This document shows, piece by piece, positions 1 through 8,250 of a stretch of 64,000 nt of DNA. The notes under the pieces were generated by a model. It saw only the letters and a list, made by a program, of their open reading frames with translations. It was not told the origin of the DNA and did not search any database. The position numbers and the translations under genes are program-made. Positions within the stretch are counted from its first letter, which is position 1. Each line of letters opens with the position of its first letter. Origin of the DNA: Nakamurella alba (GTDB lineage Bacteria > Actinomycetota > Actinomycetes > Mycobacteriales > Nakamurellaceae); the NCBI RefSeq assembly GCF_009707545.1, contig NZ_WLYK01000007.1:29274-93273 (forward strand). Reading direction: 5' to 3'.

Positions 1-137
1 TCGCCGACGGCACCGTCGACCCGGAGCCGCTGGTCGCCGCGACCGTCCCGCTGGAGCGGGCGGCCGACGTGCTCGAGGGGTGGCGGCCCGAAGACGCCGG
101 CCCCGGGCCCAAGATGCACATCGACCCGCGCCGGTGA
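1..137 (+). CDS. Zinc-type alcohol dehydrogenase (MDR), C-terminal end only
   Basis: The window opens inside a reading frame that ends at TGA 135-137. The 44 visible residues contain the pattern G-x-V-x-P-x-x-L-V-A-A-T-V-P-L-E-R-A-A-D-V-L, which is how the last domain of medium-chain zinc dehydrogenases usually ends (the substrate-binding domain's final helix). The catalytic domain and the Rossmann fold lie outside the window, so the substrate cannot be guessed. The next gene starts 10 bases downstream on the same strand, so the two may be cotranscribed. Confidence 0.6.
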   Translation, partial: ADGTVDPEPLVAATVPLERAADVLEGWRPEDAGPGPKMHIDPRR

Positions 138-147
138 GGCCGGCCCG

Positions 148-1311
148 GTGATCGACGTCGACGCGGTCGCCCGCGCCGCCGCCCGGGACGCCGAGGACCT
201 GGACCCGGCCCTGCTCGGCGATCTGCTGCCGGTGCTGTCGGTCGCTGTGGCGTCCGGGACCCGGATCAGGAAAAGGGATCTCGGCACCTTCTCGGAGATC
301 GGCAAGCATGCCGCGGGCCGCGGTGTGGTGCTCCGCTCGCTGATCGACCTCTACCTGTCGGCGGCCTGGCGGCTGTGGCGGCGGCTGCCGGAGGTGTCCG
401 CCGACGACCCGAAGGTGGTGGCGCGCGCGGGAGAGGTGATGCTGCGCGGGGTCTCGGAGGTGACCGCCGCGGTCATCGAGGGATTCCAGTTGGCCCGACG
501 GGATCTCGTCCGGGCCCAGGTGGCGGCGCGTCGCGAGCTGGTGGACGACCTGCTGCTCGGCGGCAGCCATGCGGTCCCGGCACTGCTCGACCGGGCGTCC
601 CAGTTCGGTCTCGATCTCGCGGGACCGCAGACGGTGGCGGTGGTCTCGGCGGAGCAGCCGTTCACCGACGCCTCCCCGCTGACCGCACTGATCGAGCGGT
701 CACTGCTCGGCGCGAAGGCGGACGCCGATGCCCTGGTCGCGACCAAGGACGACCGACTGGTGGTGATCTTCGCGGCGCCGGACCGGGAGGCCATCGACTT
801 CGTCGTCGACCGGCTGACCGACGTGCTGCCGAGAACCGGTGGAGCGGTCAGATTGTCGCGAACCGCTGCGGTCGGCGACTGGCGGATGGGCGTCGGCCGC
901 CCCCGGCCCGGTCCCCCCGGCGTCCGACTCGCCTACGAAGAAGCCCTGGAAGCGCTGGATCTCGGTGACCGACTCGGTGGGCAGGGCCCGGTGTTCGACG
1001 CCGCACAGCTGCTGGTGCACCGGGTACTGGTCCGCGACGAGCCGGCCATGCGCGACCTGGTGACCGCCGTTCTCGACCCGCTGCGCACCGCGCGCGGCGG
1101 CCCGGAACCGTTGCTGCAGACCATGGAGGCGTACTTCGCGGAGGGCGGCAACGCCACCGCCGCCGCCCGCCGTCTGCACCTGTCGGTGCGCGCTTTCACC
1201 TACCGGCTGGAGCGGATCGCCGCCCTGCTCGGCCACGACCCGGCCGATCCCGCCGAACGATTCACGCTGCAGACCGCCGTCCTCGGCGCCCGCCTGCTCG
1301 GCTGGCCCTGA
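148..1311 (+). CDS. PucR/CdaR-type transcriptional regulator
   Basis: A 387-residue protein starting at GTG 148. The last ~60 residues form the helix-turn-helix typical of PucR/CdaR regulators: E-G-G-N-A-T-A-A-A-R-R-L followed by V-R-x-F-T-Y-R-L-E-R-I. The middle (about 180-300) resembles the degenerate nucleotide-cyclase-like (GGDEF-like) domain common in this family, and the N-terminus is helical. PucR-type proteins control purine, sugar-acid or amino-acid use, usually of neighbouring genes. Here the neighbours are the truncated dehydrogenase upstream and, past a palindromic element, a convergent YceI gene, so the dehydrogenase is the likelier target. Effector unknown. Confidence 0.8.
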   Translation: MIDVDAVARAAARDAEDLDPALLGDLLPVLSVAVASGTRIRKRDLGTFSEIGKHAAGRGVVLRSLIDLYLSAAWRLWRRLPEVSADDPKVVARAGEVMLRGVSEVTAAVIEGFQLARRDLVRAQVAARRELVDDLLLGGSHAVPALLDRASQFGLDLAGPQTVAVVSAEQPFTDASPLTALIERSLLGAKADADALVATKDDRLVVIFAAPDREAIDFVVDRLTDVLPRTGGAVRLSRTAAVGDWRMGVGRPRPGPPGVRLAYEEALEALDLGDRLGGQGPVFDAAQLLVHRVLVRDEPAMRDLVTAVLDPLRTARGGPEPLLQTMEAYFAEGGNATAAARRLHLSVRAFTYRLERIAALLGHDPADPAERFTLQTAVLGARLLGWP

Positions 1312-1439
1312 CCCCCACCCGCCCCCGCGCGAGGATCTTCATCGCTTGCGCGTAGGAAAATGGCGACAACCGTCCCACCTGTACCAAAAGGGGCACGATC
1401 ACACGCGCAGGCGATGATGATCCTCGCGCCGGGTGGGGG
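1312..1439. repeat. MITE-like interspersed palindromic element, copy 1
   Basis: A 128-bp element fills the gap between the convergent genes ending at 1311 and 1446. Its ends are perfect 10-bp inverted repeats, CCCCCACCCG (1312-1321) and CGGGTGGGGG (1430-1439). They are followed inward by a second perfect pair, GCGCGAGGATC (1327-1337) and GATCCTCGCGC (1419-1429), and then by imperfect pairing. The reverse complement of this copy aligns along its whole length with 37704-37835. It begins directly after the stop codon of the upstream gene and could act as a two-way terminator. No coding capacity. Confidence 0.8.
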
Positions 1440-1445
1440 GTGGGC

Positions 1446-2012
1446 TCAGTCCTTGACCACCACGACCACGAGGTCGAGGGCCATGGTGCGGCCGAGGATC
1501 TTCTCGACGCCGGGGTGGGAGAGCAGGCGGACGGCGTCCTTGCTGGAGAGCTGGCCGACGGCATGCAGTTCGAGGGCGCCGTCGGCGGCCAGGGTCGGGT
1601 CGGCCATGTCGAGCGTGACGTCGAGGACGGCGCCGTCGGTGGTCAGCAGGCCGTCGAGCAGCCAGCGGCCGTCCTGACCGGCCGGCCGCAGGGCGCGGGA
1701 GACGAAGCTGATGGTCGGGTTGGCCTCGCTGTCGATGATCCCGGCGCCGTGCAGCAGGGCATCCATGGACGAGCTGCCGCTGGTCAGCGAGCGGGTGTCG
1801 ACGGCGACCTCGACGGTGCTGGCCAGGTGGTCCTCGGCCAGCTCGACCTGGCCGGTGACCCGGCCGAACCGGCCGGTGGCGGTGGCGAAGATGCCGACCT
1901 TGACCGACACCTTGAGCGCGGACCGGGAGCACTCGATCGTCCAGCGGCCGGCGGTCAGCCCCTGGACGGAGCAGGCGGTGACCGTGCGGTCGACGGTGGC
2001 GGTACGCGCCAT
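1446..2012 (-). CDS. YceI-like family protein
   Basis: 188 residues. ATG at 2012 was chosen because AGGAGG lies at 2020-2025, 7 bases upstream; the frame stays open further upstream but without an RBS. The sequence has YceI hallmarks: an early G-R-W-T-I-E, K-V-S-V-K-V-G-I-F-A-T-A-T-G-R-F, repeated beta-strand segments and S-F-V-S-R-A-L-R. The length matches the family (170-200 residues), which folds as a lipocalin-like barrel binding isoprenoid or other long amphiphiles. There is no signal peptide, so this version is probably cytoplasmic. The exact ligand is unknown. Confidence 0.8.
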   Translation of the reverse strand: MARTATVDRTVTACSVQGLTAGRWTIECSRSALKVSVKVGIFATATGRFGRVTGQVELAEDHLASTVEVAVDTRSLTSGSSSMDALLHGAGIIDSEANPTISFVSRALRPAGQDGRWLLDGLLTTDGAVLDVTLDMADPTLAADGALELHAVGQLSSKDAVRLLSHPGVEKILGRTMALDLVVVVVKD

Positions 2013-2385
2013 GGTGGTGCCTCCTGCAGCTCGATCGGTGGTGCGCCGGTGCTCCCGGCTGGTGGTGATCGGACTCGTGACACCCGGGTTCGGTTCCGTC
2101 CCGGCTCGTACTTTCCGACGCGGATCAGGAGCGCCGGTCGCCGTCGCTGATACCGGCGCGTGCGTCGACGGCCCCACGGGCTCCGGTCATCTTGCCGGAC
2201 TCCGGCAGTCCGACCCGACGATGTCAGCCGGATGTTGCGCTGGTTCCGCAAGCTGTCGGCAGGCATCCTGGGTCAGGTGAGCGGCCGGTGCCCCGGTCCC
2301 GGGCCGCGGATCCACCAGATCCACCAGATCCAACAGATCCCCCAGTCATCCGAGAGTTCCCCAGCATCCGAGAAGGAGCAGCCAC
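2013..2385. other. Divergent intergenic region with a 9-bp tandem repeat
   Basis: These 373 bases separate the divergent YceI and TerC genes and must hold both promoters. The visible structure is a small hairpin near 2200-2216 (CGGACT...AGTCCG) and four tandem 9-bp units, ATCCACCAG, ATCCACCAG, ATCCAACAG, ATCCCCCAG, at 2310-2345. The repeats lie in the probable TerC leader, just ahead of its ribosome binding site. I could not make out the conserved core of a yybP-ykoY manganese riboswitch, which precedes some TerC/Alx genes elsewhere. Confidence 0.55.
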
Positions 2386-3489
2386 ATGACCGTCCCGCTG
2401 TGGGGCTGGCTCGCGTTCGGCGCGGTCGTCGTCATCATGTTGACGATCGACCTGCTCGCCCACCGCGGCGCACATGTCATCAAGTTCAAGGAAGCCGCGA
2501 TCTGGTCCGCCGTCTGGGTGGGCCTCTCGCTGATCTTCGCCGGCGTCATCTTCGCCACCATGGGCTCCGAGGCGGGTGTCGAGTTCACCACCGCCTGGTT
2601 GCTGGAGAAATCGCTCTCCGTCGACAACCTGTTTGTCTTCGCCCTGATCTTCGGGTACTTCGCGGTGCCCCGTGAGTACCAGCACCGGGTCCTGTTCTAC
2701 GGCGTCATCGGCGCGCTGATCTTCCGCGGCATCTTCCTCGCCGCCGGCGTCGCGATCGTCAACCAGTTCACGGTGATCCTGTTCGTCTTCGCGGCGGTCC
2801 TCATCTACAGCGCCTTCAAGCTGCTGCGCGAGCAGGACGACGAGGACGCCGACATGAGCAAGAACATCGGCGTGCGCCTGCTGCGCAAGTTCTACCCGGT
2901 GTCGGACGAGTACCACGGCACGAAGTTCTTCATCAAGGAGGCCGGCAAGCGGGTCGCCACCCCGCTGCTCGCGGTGGTCGCCGCCATCGAGGCCGCCGAC
3001 CTGATCTTCGCCGTCGACAGCGTCCCCGCGGTGCTGGCGGTCAGCGACAACACCTTCATCATCTACAGCTCGAACGCCTTCGCGATCCTGGGCCTGCGGG
3101 CGCTGTACTTCCTGCTCGCCGGGCTGTTGAAGAAGTTCCACTACCTGGGCAAGGGTCTGGCATTCATCCTCGCCTTCATCGGCGTGAAGCTGATCCTGCA
3201 GGCCTCGCACAAGATGATCTCCACCTCGATCCCGGAGATCCCGTCCTGGGTCTCCTTGATCGTGATCGTGGTGGCCCTGGCGGTCTCCATCGTCTGGTCG
3301 ATCCTCAAGCCCCTCCCCGAGGAGGAGGACGAGGACACCGGGACCGAACAACTCGCCGGACCCGACGGGCCGGACGGCGGTGGTGGTGCGATCACCTCGG
3401 CCGGCGACGGACCCGGCGCCGATCTGCCGGGCAGCGGGGTCAACCCCGGCGGGCCGGGTCTGACCAAGACGCCGCCCTCGCGCGAGTAG
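2386..3489 (+). CDS. TerC/Alx family integral membrane protein
   Basis: 367 residues starting at ATG 2386 with AAGGAG 7 bases upstream. About eight to nine hydrophobic segments run through residues 1-310. The two family signatures are present: E-K-S-L-S-V-D-N-L-F-V-F-A-L-I-F near residue 75 and I-E-A-A-D-L-I-F-A-V-D-S-V-P-A near residue 205, each carrying the acidic residues thought to bind metal. The C-terminal ~55 residues are acidic (E-E-E-D-E-D-T) then Gly/Pro-rich and probably cytoplasmic. Family members (Alx, MeeF, TerC) export Mn2+ or support metal loading of secreted proteins and tellurite tolerance. No other ter genes lie nearby, so Mn2+ handling is likelier than tellurite resistance. 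Confidence 0.88.
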   Translation: MTVPLWGWLAFGAVVVIMLTIDLLAHRGAHVIKFKEAAIWSAVWVGLSLIFAGVIFATMGSEAGVEFTTAWLLEKSLSVDNLFVFALIFGYFAVPREYQHRVLFYGVIGALIFRGIFLAAGVAIVNQFTVILFVFAAVLIYSAFKLLREQDDEDADMSKNIGVRLLRKFYPVSDEYHGTKFFIKEAGKRVATPLLAVVAAIEAADLIFAVDSVPAVLAVSDNTFIIYSSNAFAILGLRALYFLLAGLLKKFHYLGKGLAFILAFIGVKLILQASHKMISTSIPEIPSWVSLIVIVVALAVSIVWSILKPLPEEEDEDTGTEQLAGPDGPDGGGGAITSAGDGPGADLPGSGVNPGGPGLTKTPPSRE

Positions 3490-3500
3490 TCCACACGATC

Positions 3501-3537
3501 CGAACGGGCCGTTCCCTCACCGGGAGCGGCCCGTTCG
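3501..3537 (+). terminator. Strong hairpin terminator after TerC
   Basis: CGAACGGGCCG (3501-3511) pairs perfectly with CGGCCCGTTCG (3527-3537). Inside it, TTCCC pairs with GGGAG (one G-U) around a TCACC loop, giving a 16-bp stem 11 bases after the TerC stop. There is no long T run, as is usual in high-GC actinobacteria. Confidence 0.75.
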
Positions 3538-3655
3538 GCGTTCCGGGGGCAGGAGCAGAATTCGGTGCAGAACGGCTGTCGATCCGGAACCGGCGCTGCG
3601 TCATGGGTGCGGACGGGCCGCACGGCCCGGCACATCGCGATGGAGGAGACCCGCC

Positions 3656-4015
3656 ATGGAGTACATGATCCTGATCTACCGCGAGGAGACGGACGCGCCG
3701 GAGCCGGGCACGCCCGAGCACGGGCAGATGATGGCCGGCTGGCTGGCCTTCAACCAGCAGCTGATCGACAGCGGCCACTGGGTGACCGGCGGCGGCCTGC
3801 AGCTCAGCACCAGCGCGACGACCGTGCGCCGGTCCGGCGGCGCGGTGGACACCCTGCTGGACGGCCCCTACGCCGAGACCAAGGAACAGCTCGGCGGCTT
3901 CTACCTGGTGAGGGCGGACGATCTGGACGCTGCGCTCGAGCTGGCGAAGGCAGTACCGCTGCCGGACGCTCTCGTGGAGGTCCGGCCGCTGACCTACCGG
4001 CCGGACGCCGGCTGA
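3656..4015 (+). CDS. DGPF/YCII-domain protein, partner of the ECF42 sigma factor
   Basis: 119 residues with GGAGGAG 8 bases before ATG 3656. It has the alpha-beta dimeric-barrel pattern of YCII-related proteins: M-x-Y-M-I-L-I-Y at the start and the name-giving D-G-P-Y-A-E-T-K-E at about residues 72-80. The gene ends 5 bases before the ECF42 sigma factor. DGPF genes next to ECF42 sigma factors are an established arrangement and are themselves known ECF42 targets. The biochemical role of DGPF proteins is not settled. A second such pair lies at 53835-55458. Confidence 0.88.
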   Translation: MEYMILIYREETDAPEPGTPEHGQMMAGWLAFNQQLIDSGHWVTGGGLQLSTSATTVRRSGGAVDTLLDGPYAETKEQLGGFYLVRADDLDAALELAKAVPLPDALVEVRPLTYRPDAG

Positions 4016-4020
4016 ACCGG

Positions 4021-5319
4021 ATGCCGGCCGACCAGGGGCCGGCGGCGCCGGGAACCACCCACCAGGCCCTCACTGCCGCGGTCCGGGAGGACGGCGGGCG
4101 GTTGATCGCCCTGCTCACGGCGCGGTTCGGCGACCTGCACCTGGCCGACGAGGCCTTCCAGGACGCAGTGATCACGGCCGCCGAGCGCTGGCCCGCCGAC
4201 GGCGTCCCGGGCCGGCCGGTGGCCTGGCTGCACACGGTGGCCGCGCACCGGGCGATCGACCTGCTCCGCCGGGCGGCCGCCGCCCGGCGCAGGTGGGCGG
4301 CGGCCGCGCCCGACCTGTACGACTCCGACACCGACGACTTCGCGGCCGGGGAGGTGGTTCCGGTGCAGATCGAGGACCACCGGGAGACCGGGGACGAGCG
4401 ACTGCGGCTGATGCTGCTCTGTGCGCACCCGGCGCTGGCCGCCGACGTGCAGGTGGCGCTGACGCTGCGCCTGGTCGGCGGCCTGAGCACGGAGGAGATC
4501 GCCGCGGCGTTCCTGGTGCCGACCGCCACCATGGCGCAGCGCATCGTCCGGGCAAAGAAGAAGATCCGGGACGCCCGCATCCCGCTGGTGGTGCCGGCCG
4601 ATCCGACCGAGCGGATCGGTGCGCTGCTCGACGTGCTGTACCTGATCTGCAACGAGGGCTACCTGTCCCGTGGGGACGGTGCGGTGACCAGGGTGTCGCT
4701 GACCGACGAGGCGATCCGGCTGACCGCGCTGCTGCGGGACCAACTCGACCCCGACACCGCCACCGCCGCAGGAGCACTGGCCGAGGTGGAGGGGCTGCTG
4801 GCCCTGCAACTGTTCCTGCAGGCGCGGTCGGCGACCCGGGTGTCCGGCGACGAGCTGGTGCTGCTGGACGACCAGGACCGCACCCGCTGGGACCTGCCGA
4901 TGATCGACCGGGCACGGCGGGTGCTGGCCGCGGCCCTGCACCGGCGCAGTCCCGGACCGTTCCAGCTGCAGGCGCTGATCGCCGAGCAGCACGCGATCGC
5001 ACGCACCGCGGCGGACACCGACTGGCCGGCGATCGCGACGTTCTACCGGCACCTCGCCCGGGTCCGTCCGGGACCGGTGGTCACGTTGAACCATGCGGTG
5101 GCCGTGGCGATGGCGGACGGCCCGCGGGCCGGGCTGGCGCTGCTCGACGGGATCCGCGAGCTGGACGACTACCACCTGTTCCACGCCGTCCACGGCGAAC
5201 TCCTGCTCCGCGACGGCCGTACCGACGACGCACGTGCTGCCCTGCGGACGGCACTGGACCTGGCCCGCAACCCTGCCGAGGTGCGGCACCTGCGCCGGCG
5301 GATCAGCGACTGCGGCTGA
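4021..5319 (+). CDS. RNA polymerase sigma factor, ECF42 group
   Basis: 432 residues. Region 2 lies at about 15-85 (D-E-A-F-Q-D-A-V-I-T-A-A-E-R-W-P) and region 4 at about 145-200 (G-L-S-T-E-E-I-A-A-A-F-L-V then T-M-A-Q-R-I-V-R-A-K-K-K-I). A long C-terminal extension of about 220 helical residues follows, containing N-E-G-Y and D-E-A-I-R-L-T, typical of ECF42 factors with a TPR-like tail. There is no anti-sigma gene; this group is thought to be controlled through its own extension. It sits 5 bases behind the DGPF gene. The last 17 bases overlap the end of the convergent gene at 5303-5650. Confidence 0.9.
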   Translation: MPADQGPAAPGTTHQALTAAVREDGGRLIALLTARFGDLHLADEAFQDAVITAAERWPADGVPGRPVAWLHTVAAHRAIDLLRRAAAARRRWAAAAPDLYDSDTDDFAAGEVVPVQIEDHRETGDERLRLMLLCAHPALAADVQVALTLRLVGGLSTEEIAAAFLVPTATMAQRIVRAKKKIRDARIPLVVPADPTERIGALLDVLYLICNEGYLSRGDGAVTRVSLTDEAIRLTALLRDQLDPDTATAAGALAEVEGLLALQLFLQARSATRVSGDELVLLDDQDRTRWDLPMIDRARRVLAAALHRRSPGPFQLQALIAEQHAIARTAADTDWPAIATFYRHLARVRPGPVVTLNHAVAVAMADGPRAGLALLDGIRELDDYHLFHAVHGELLLRDGRTDDARAALRTALDLARNPAEVRHLRRRISDCG

Positions 5320-5650
5320 CCGCCCGGTCGGCCAGCGCCGACAGCACCTCACGGTGGGCCGGTCCGGTGCGGATCGTCAGCTCCACCCGGCCGTCCGCGG
5401 CGTGCAGGTCGAAGGTGAAGAAGGAGCAGCAGGAGGTCTCCCGCACCGCGAGCCCCGCCACCCGGGCCGCCACTCCGGCGTCCGGGCGCAGCTCCAGGCG
5501 CACCTCGTCCGGCCCGGCGTGCACGGCCAGCACATCAGTGGCGAACACCTCGTCGAACTCCGCCGCGCGCAGCGGCTGCTCGGTGGTCGGCAGGGTGCAC
5601 GCGGACGGCACCCAGCCGGGGCCCGTCCCGGGCGACTCGGCAACGGTCAT
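5303..5650 (-). CDS. Small conserved Cys-Cys protein of unknown function
   Basis: 115 residues from ATG 5650. It contains A-C-T-L-P-T-x-E-Q-P-L-R near residue 17 and E-T-S-C-C-S-F-F-T-F-D-L near residue 78, between beta-rich segments. Similar C...E-x-P-x-R and C-C-x-F pairs occur in small actinobacterial proteins near metal or thiol regulators, but I cannot name a proven function. The gene is convergent with the sigma factor, sharing 17 bases at the 3' ends, and divergent from the gene at 5706. A metal-binding role is inferred only from the cysteine pattern. Confidence 0.7.
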   Translation of the reverse strand: MTVAESPGTGPGWVPSACTLPTTEQPLRAAEFDEVFATDVLAVHAGPDEVRLELRPDAGVAARVAGLAVRETSCCSFFTFDLHAADGRVELTIRTGPAHREVLSALADRAVSRSR

Positions 5651-5705
5651 GTGCGACGGTAACCCTGCGGTGGCCGGACGGCAGGGTCCGGCATGATCGG
5701 ACCCG

Positions 5706-6905
5706 ATGCCCAGGTCGCCCGTGTTCACCACCACCGCCCGACGCGCCCGGCTGCTGACCCGGCACCACCTCGCCGCCGAGCACCCGGCCGGTTCCGTCCT
5801 CGCCGCCGCCGACGGCGTGCTGGGGCTGCACGCGACCGACCCGGCGTCCATCTCGCTGTCGGTGCTGGCCCGCGATCCCCACCTGACGATCGAGGGCGTC
5901 GGCACGGCGCTGCACGACGACCGGTCCGTGGTCCGGATGATGGCGATGCGCCGCACGCTGTTCGTGGTGCCGATGGCCTCGGTGCCGGTGGTGCACGCCG
6001 GTGCGTCGCTGGGGGTGGCCGCCCGCACATGGCGGCGCCTGGAGTCGCTGCTGCGCGGGCCCACGGATCCGGAGCTCGGCGACATCGACCTCACCGCCTG
6101 GATCCGGTCGGTGGCCGACGGCGCGGCGGCCGCGGTGGAGCAGCTGGGCGTGGCCACCGCGGCCGAGATCGTCGCCCTGGAGCCACGTCTGCGCACCGCG
6201 ATGCTGCCGACCGGCAACCAGCCGTGGGACGCCCGGCAGGCTATCACCAGCATGGTGCTGGTCGGGCTGGGCTGCGAGGGCCGGATCGTCCGCGGCCGGC
6301 CGCAGGGCGACTGGGCCTCGCGCCGGCACCGCTGGGAACCGGGCCGCGCGTTCTGGCCGGACGGGCTGCCCGAGCTCGACCCGGCGGACGCCCGGCGGGA
6401 CCTGGCCGGGTTGTACCTGCGACGGTTCGGCCCGGCCACCGAGGCCGACGTGAAGTGGTGGACCGGCTGGAACCTGGGCGAGACCCGCGCCGCCCTGGCC
6501 GCTCTCGGCGCCGTCGAGGTCGAACTGGAGGGCAGTGCGCCGGGCTTCGTGCTGCCCGGCGACCTGGATCCGGAGCCGACACCCGCACCGGTGGCGAACC
6601 TGCTGCCGGCCCTGGACCCGACTGCGATGGGGTGGAAGGACCGGGACTTCTACTTCGACATCGACCGCACGCCGCTCTTCGACCGCAACGGCAACATCGG
6701 GCCGACGATCTGGTGGAACGGCGGCGTGGTCGGCGGGTGGACAGTCCGCAAGGACGGCGAGGTGGCGCACCGGCTGCTGACCCGGATCGGCCGGGCCGGC
6801 ACCGCGGCCGTCGCCGCGCAGGTGGCGGACCTGCAGGTTCGGCTGGGTGGCCGCGGTGTCGTACCGTCCTTCCGGACACCGCTGGAGAAGGAGCTCGCCG
6901 GATGA
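5706..6905 (+). CDS. Winged-helix DNA-binding protein, HTH_42/AlkZ-like
   Basis: 399 residues. The N-terminus (L-T-R-H-H-L and G-V-L-G-L-H-A-T-D-P), R-R-T-L-F-V-V-P near residue 82, and later winged-helix segments (W-W-T-G, W-x-N-G-x-V-V-G-G-W) match the HTH_42 family, which includes the alkyl-DNA glycosylase AlkZ. Where AlkZ proteins carry a Q-x-Q catalytic motif (V-Q-A-Q), this one has H-A-T, so AlkZ-type glycosylase chemistry is doubtful. Its stop codon overlaps the ATG of the sugar kinase (ATGA), implying translational coupling. No clear RBS precedes ATG 5706, so it may be leaderless. Confidence 0.78.
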   Translation: MPRSPVFTTTARRARLLTRHHLAAEHPAGSVLAAADGVLGLHATDPASISLSVLARDPHLTIEGVGTALHDDRSVVRMMAMRRTLFVVPMASVPVVHAGASLGVAARTWRRLESLLRGPTDPELGDIDLTAWIRSVADGAAAAVEQLGVATAAEIVALEPRLRTAMLPTGNQPWDARQAITSMVLVGLGCEGRIVRGRPQGDWASRRHRWEPGRAFWPDGLPELDPADARRDLAGLYLRRFGPATEADVKWWTGWNLGETRAALAALGAVEVELEGSAPGFVLPGDLDPEPTPAPVANLLPALDPTAMGWKDRDFYFDIDRTPLFDRNGNIGPTIWWNGGVVGGWTVRKDGEVAHRLLTRIGRAGTAAVAAQVADLQVRLGGRGVVPSFRTPLEKELAG

Positions 6906-8200
6906 CCCGACGTTTCCGGCTGGGCGTCGACATCGGCACCAGCTCGGTGAAGGTCGCCCTGCACGACCAGGAGTCGCAGCAGCGCACCGCATTCCGCTCC
7001 TCGCACTACCCCTCCGCCCATCCCGCACCGGACCGGGTCGAGCAGGACCAGGACGACTGGTGGCGGGCGGTGGGTGAGGCGCTCACCGCGCTGCTGCACC
7101 ACCATCCCGCGGTCACCGCCGGCAACTCGGTCATCGGGCTGACCGGCCAGATGCACACCACCACGCTGCTGAGCGCCGACGACCGGCCGCTGCGTCCGGC
7201 GATCCTGTGGTCCGACCGCCGGGCCGCCGAGCTGTGTGCGGCGTACAACGCGGCGCACCCGGAGCACGTCGACGTCACCGGCAATCCGCTGCTGGCCGCC
7301 TTCACCGCGGCCCACCTGCGCTGGCTCCGGGCGCACGAACCGGAGGTGCTGAGCCGGACCCGGAAGGTGCTGGTGCCCAAGGATCTCGTCCGGCTGCGGC
7401 TGGGCGCCGGGTACGCCACCGAGCCGGCGGACGCCTCCGCGACCGCCCTGCTGGACACCCGGTCCGGGCAGTGGGACTCCGATCTGGCCGCCGGCTGCGG
7501 GATCGACCTCGACCGGCTGCCGCCGGTGCTGCCCTCGGCCGCGGTGACCGGCGAGATCGCGGCGCTCCCGGACGGCGACCCGGTGCTGCGCCGGCTGCTC
7601 GGCTCCCCGGTGGTCGGCGGGGCGGGGGACCAGGCCGCCCTCGGCATCGCCCTGGACGTGACAGCACCTGGTGCGCTGGGACTCTCGCTCGGCACCTCCG
7701 GAGTCGCGATCTCGGCGAGCGACCACGCCGTGCCCGGCGCCTTCCGGCATGCGCTCCCCGACACCTGGCTGCGCCTGGACTCCATCCACGCCGCCGGTCT
7801 GGCGCTGACCTGGTGGTCCGGGATCGCCGGACGCAGCGTGGACGACCTGCTGGCGGAGGTGGCCGGCGCGGGCACGGGCGGTCCGGTGTTCGTGCCGCAC
7901 CTGCAGGGCGGCCGGGACGGCGACCACGCCGCGGGCGGATCCTTCACCGGGCTGCGCGCCGATCACACGCGGGCCGACCTGACCCGTGCCGTCCTGGCCG
8001 GGGTGGCCGGCGAGATGACCGGCCTGGCCGCCGCTGTCACCGACGGCGTGCTGCCGGCGCGGGTAGCGGCCGGCGGCCGCGGCGCCTCCTCACCGCTGTG
8101 GCGATCGCTGCTCGGCGCCGCACTGGGCCGCGAGATCCTGCCGGCCGACGGGGATTCCGCCGACGGTGCTGCCCTGCTCGCCGGTCATGCGGACCTCTGA
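6902..8200 (+). CDS. xylB: FGGY-family sugar kinase, xylulokinase-like
   Basis: 432 residues. The N-terminal ATPase motif L-G-V-D-I-G-T-S-S-V-K begins the protein; L-T-G-Q-M-H-T-T-T-L-L (near 81) is the xylulokinase-type sugar-binding signature, followed by I-L-W-S-D-R-R. The second domain carries G-G-A-G-D-Q-A-A-L-G and L-G-L-S-L-G-T-S-G-V. It is shorter than typical XylB (480-500), mainly at the C-terminus, but A-G-G-R-G-A-S-S-P-L-W is present. The family phosphorylates ketopentoses or related polyol products with ATP. Coupled to a polyol-type dehydrogenase downstream, it fits a polyol-to-ketose-to-ketose-phosphate pathway. No sugar transporter lies nearby. Confidence 0.82.
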   Translation: MTRRFRLGVDIGTSSVKVALHDQESQQRTAFRSSHYPSAHPAPDRVEQDQDDWWRAVGEALTALLHHHPAVTAGNSVIGLTGQMHTTTLLSADDRPLRPAILWSDRRAAELCAAYNAAHPEHVDVTGNPLLAAFTAAHLRWLRAHEPEVLSRTRKVLVPKDLVRLRLGAGYATEPADASATALLDTRSGQWDSDLAAGCGIDLDRLPPVLPSAAVTGEIAALPDGDPVLRRLLGSPVVGGAGDQAALGIALDVTAPGALGLSLGTSGVAISASDHAVPGAFRHALPDTWLRLDSIHAAGLALTWWSGIAGRSVDDLLAEVAGAGTGGPVFVPHLQGGRDGDHAAGGSFTGLRADHTRADLTRAVLAGVAGEMTGLAAAVTDGVLPARVAAGGRGASSPLWRSLLGAALGREILPADGDSADGAALLAGHADL

Positions 8201-8250
8201 CGCGCAGTCACACCACCACCCCGCCACACCAGCAACGAAGGAGCACCCCC

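Noticed and set aside
2177..2385. yybP-ykoY manganese riboswitch ahead of the TerC gene
   Set aside because: The expected conserved loops are not visible; the leader instead holds simple 9-bp repeats.
2386..3489. Part of a tellurite-resistance ter operon
   Set aside because: No terB, terD or terE genes occur nearby; a stand-alone TerC fits manganese handling better.
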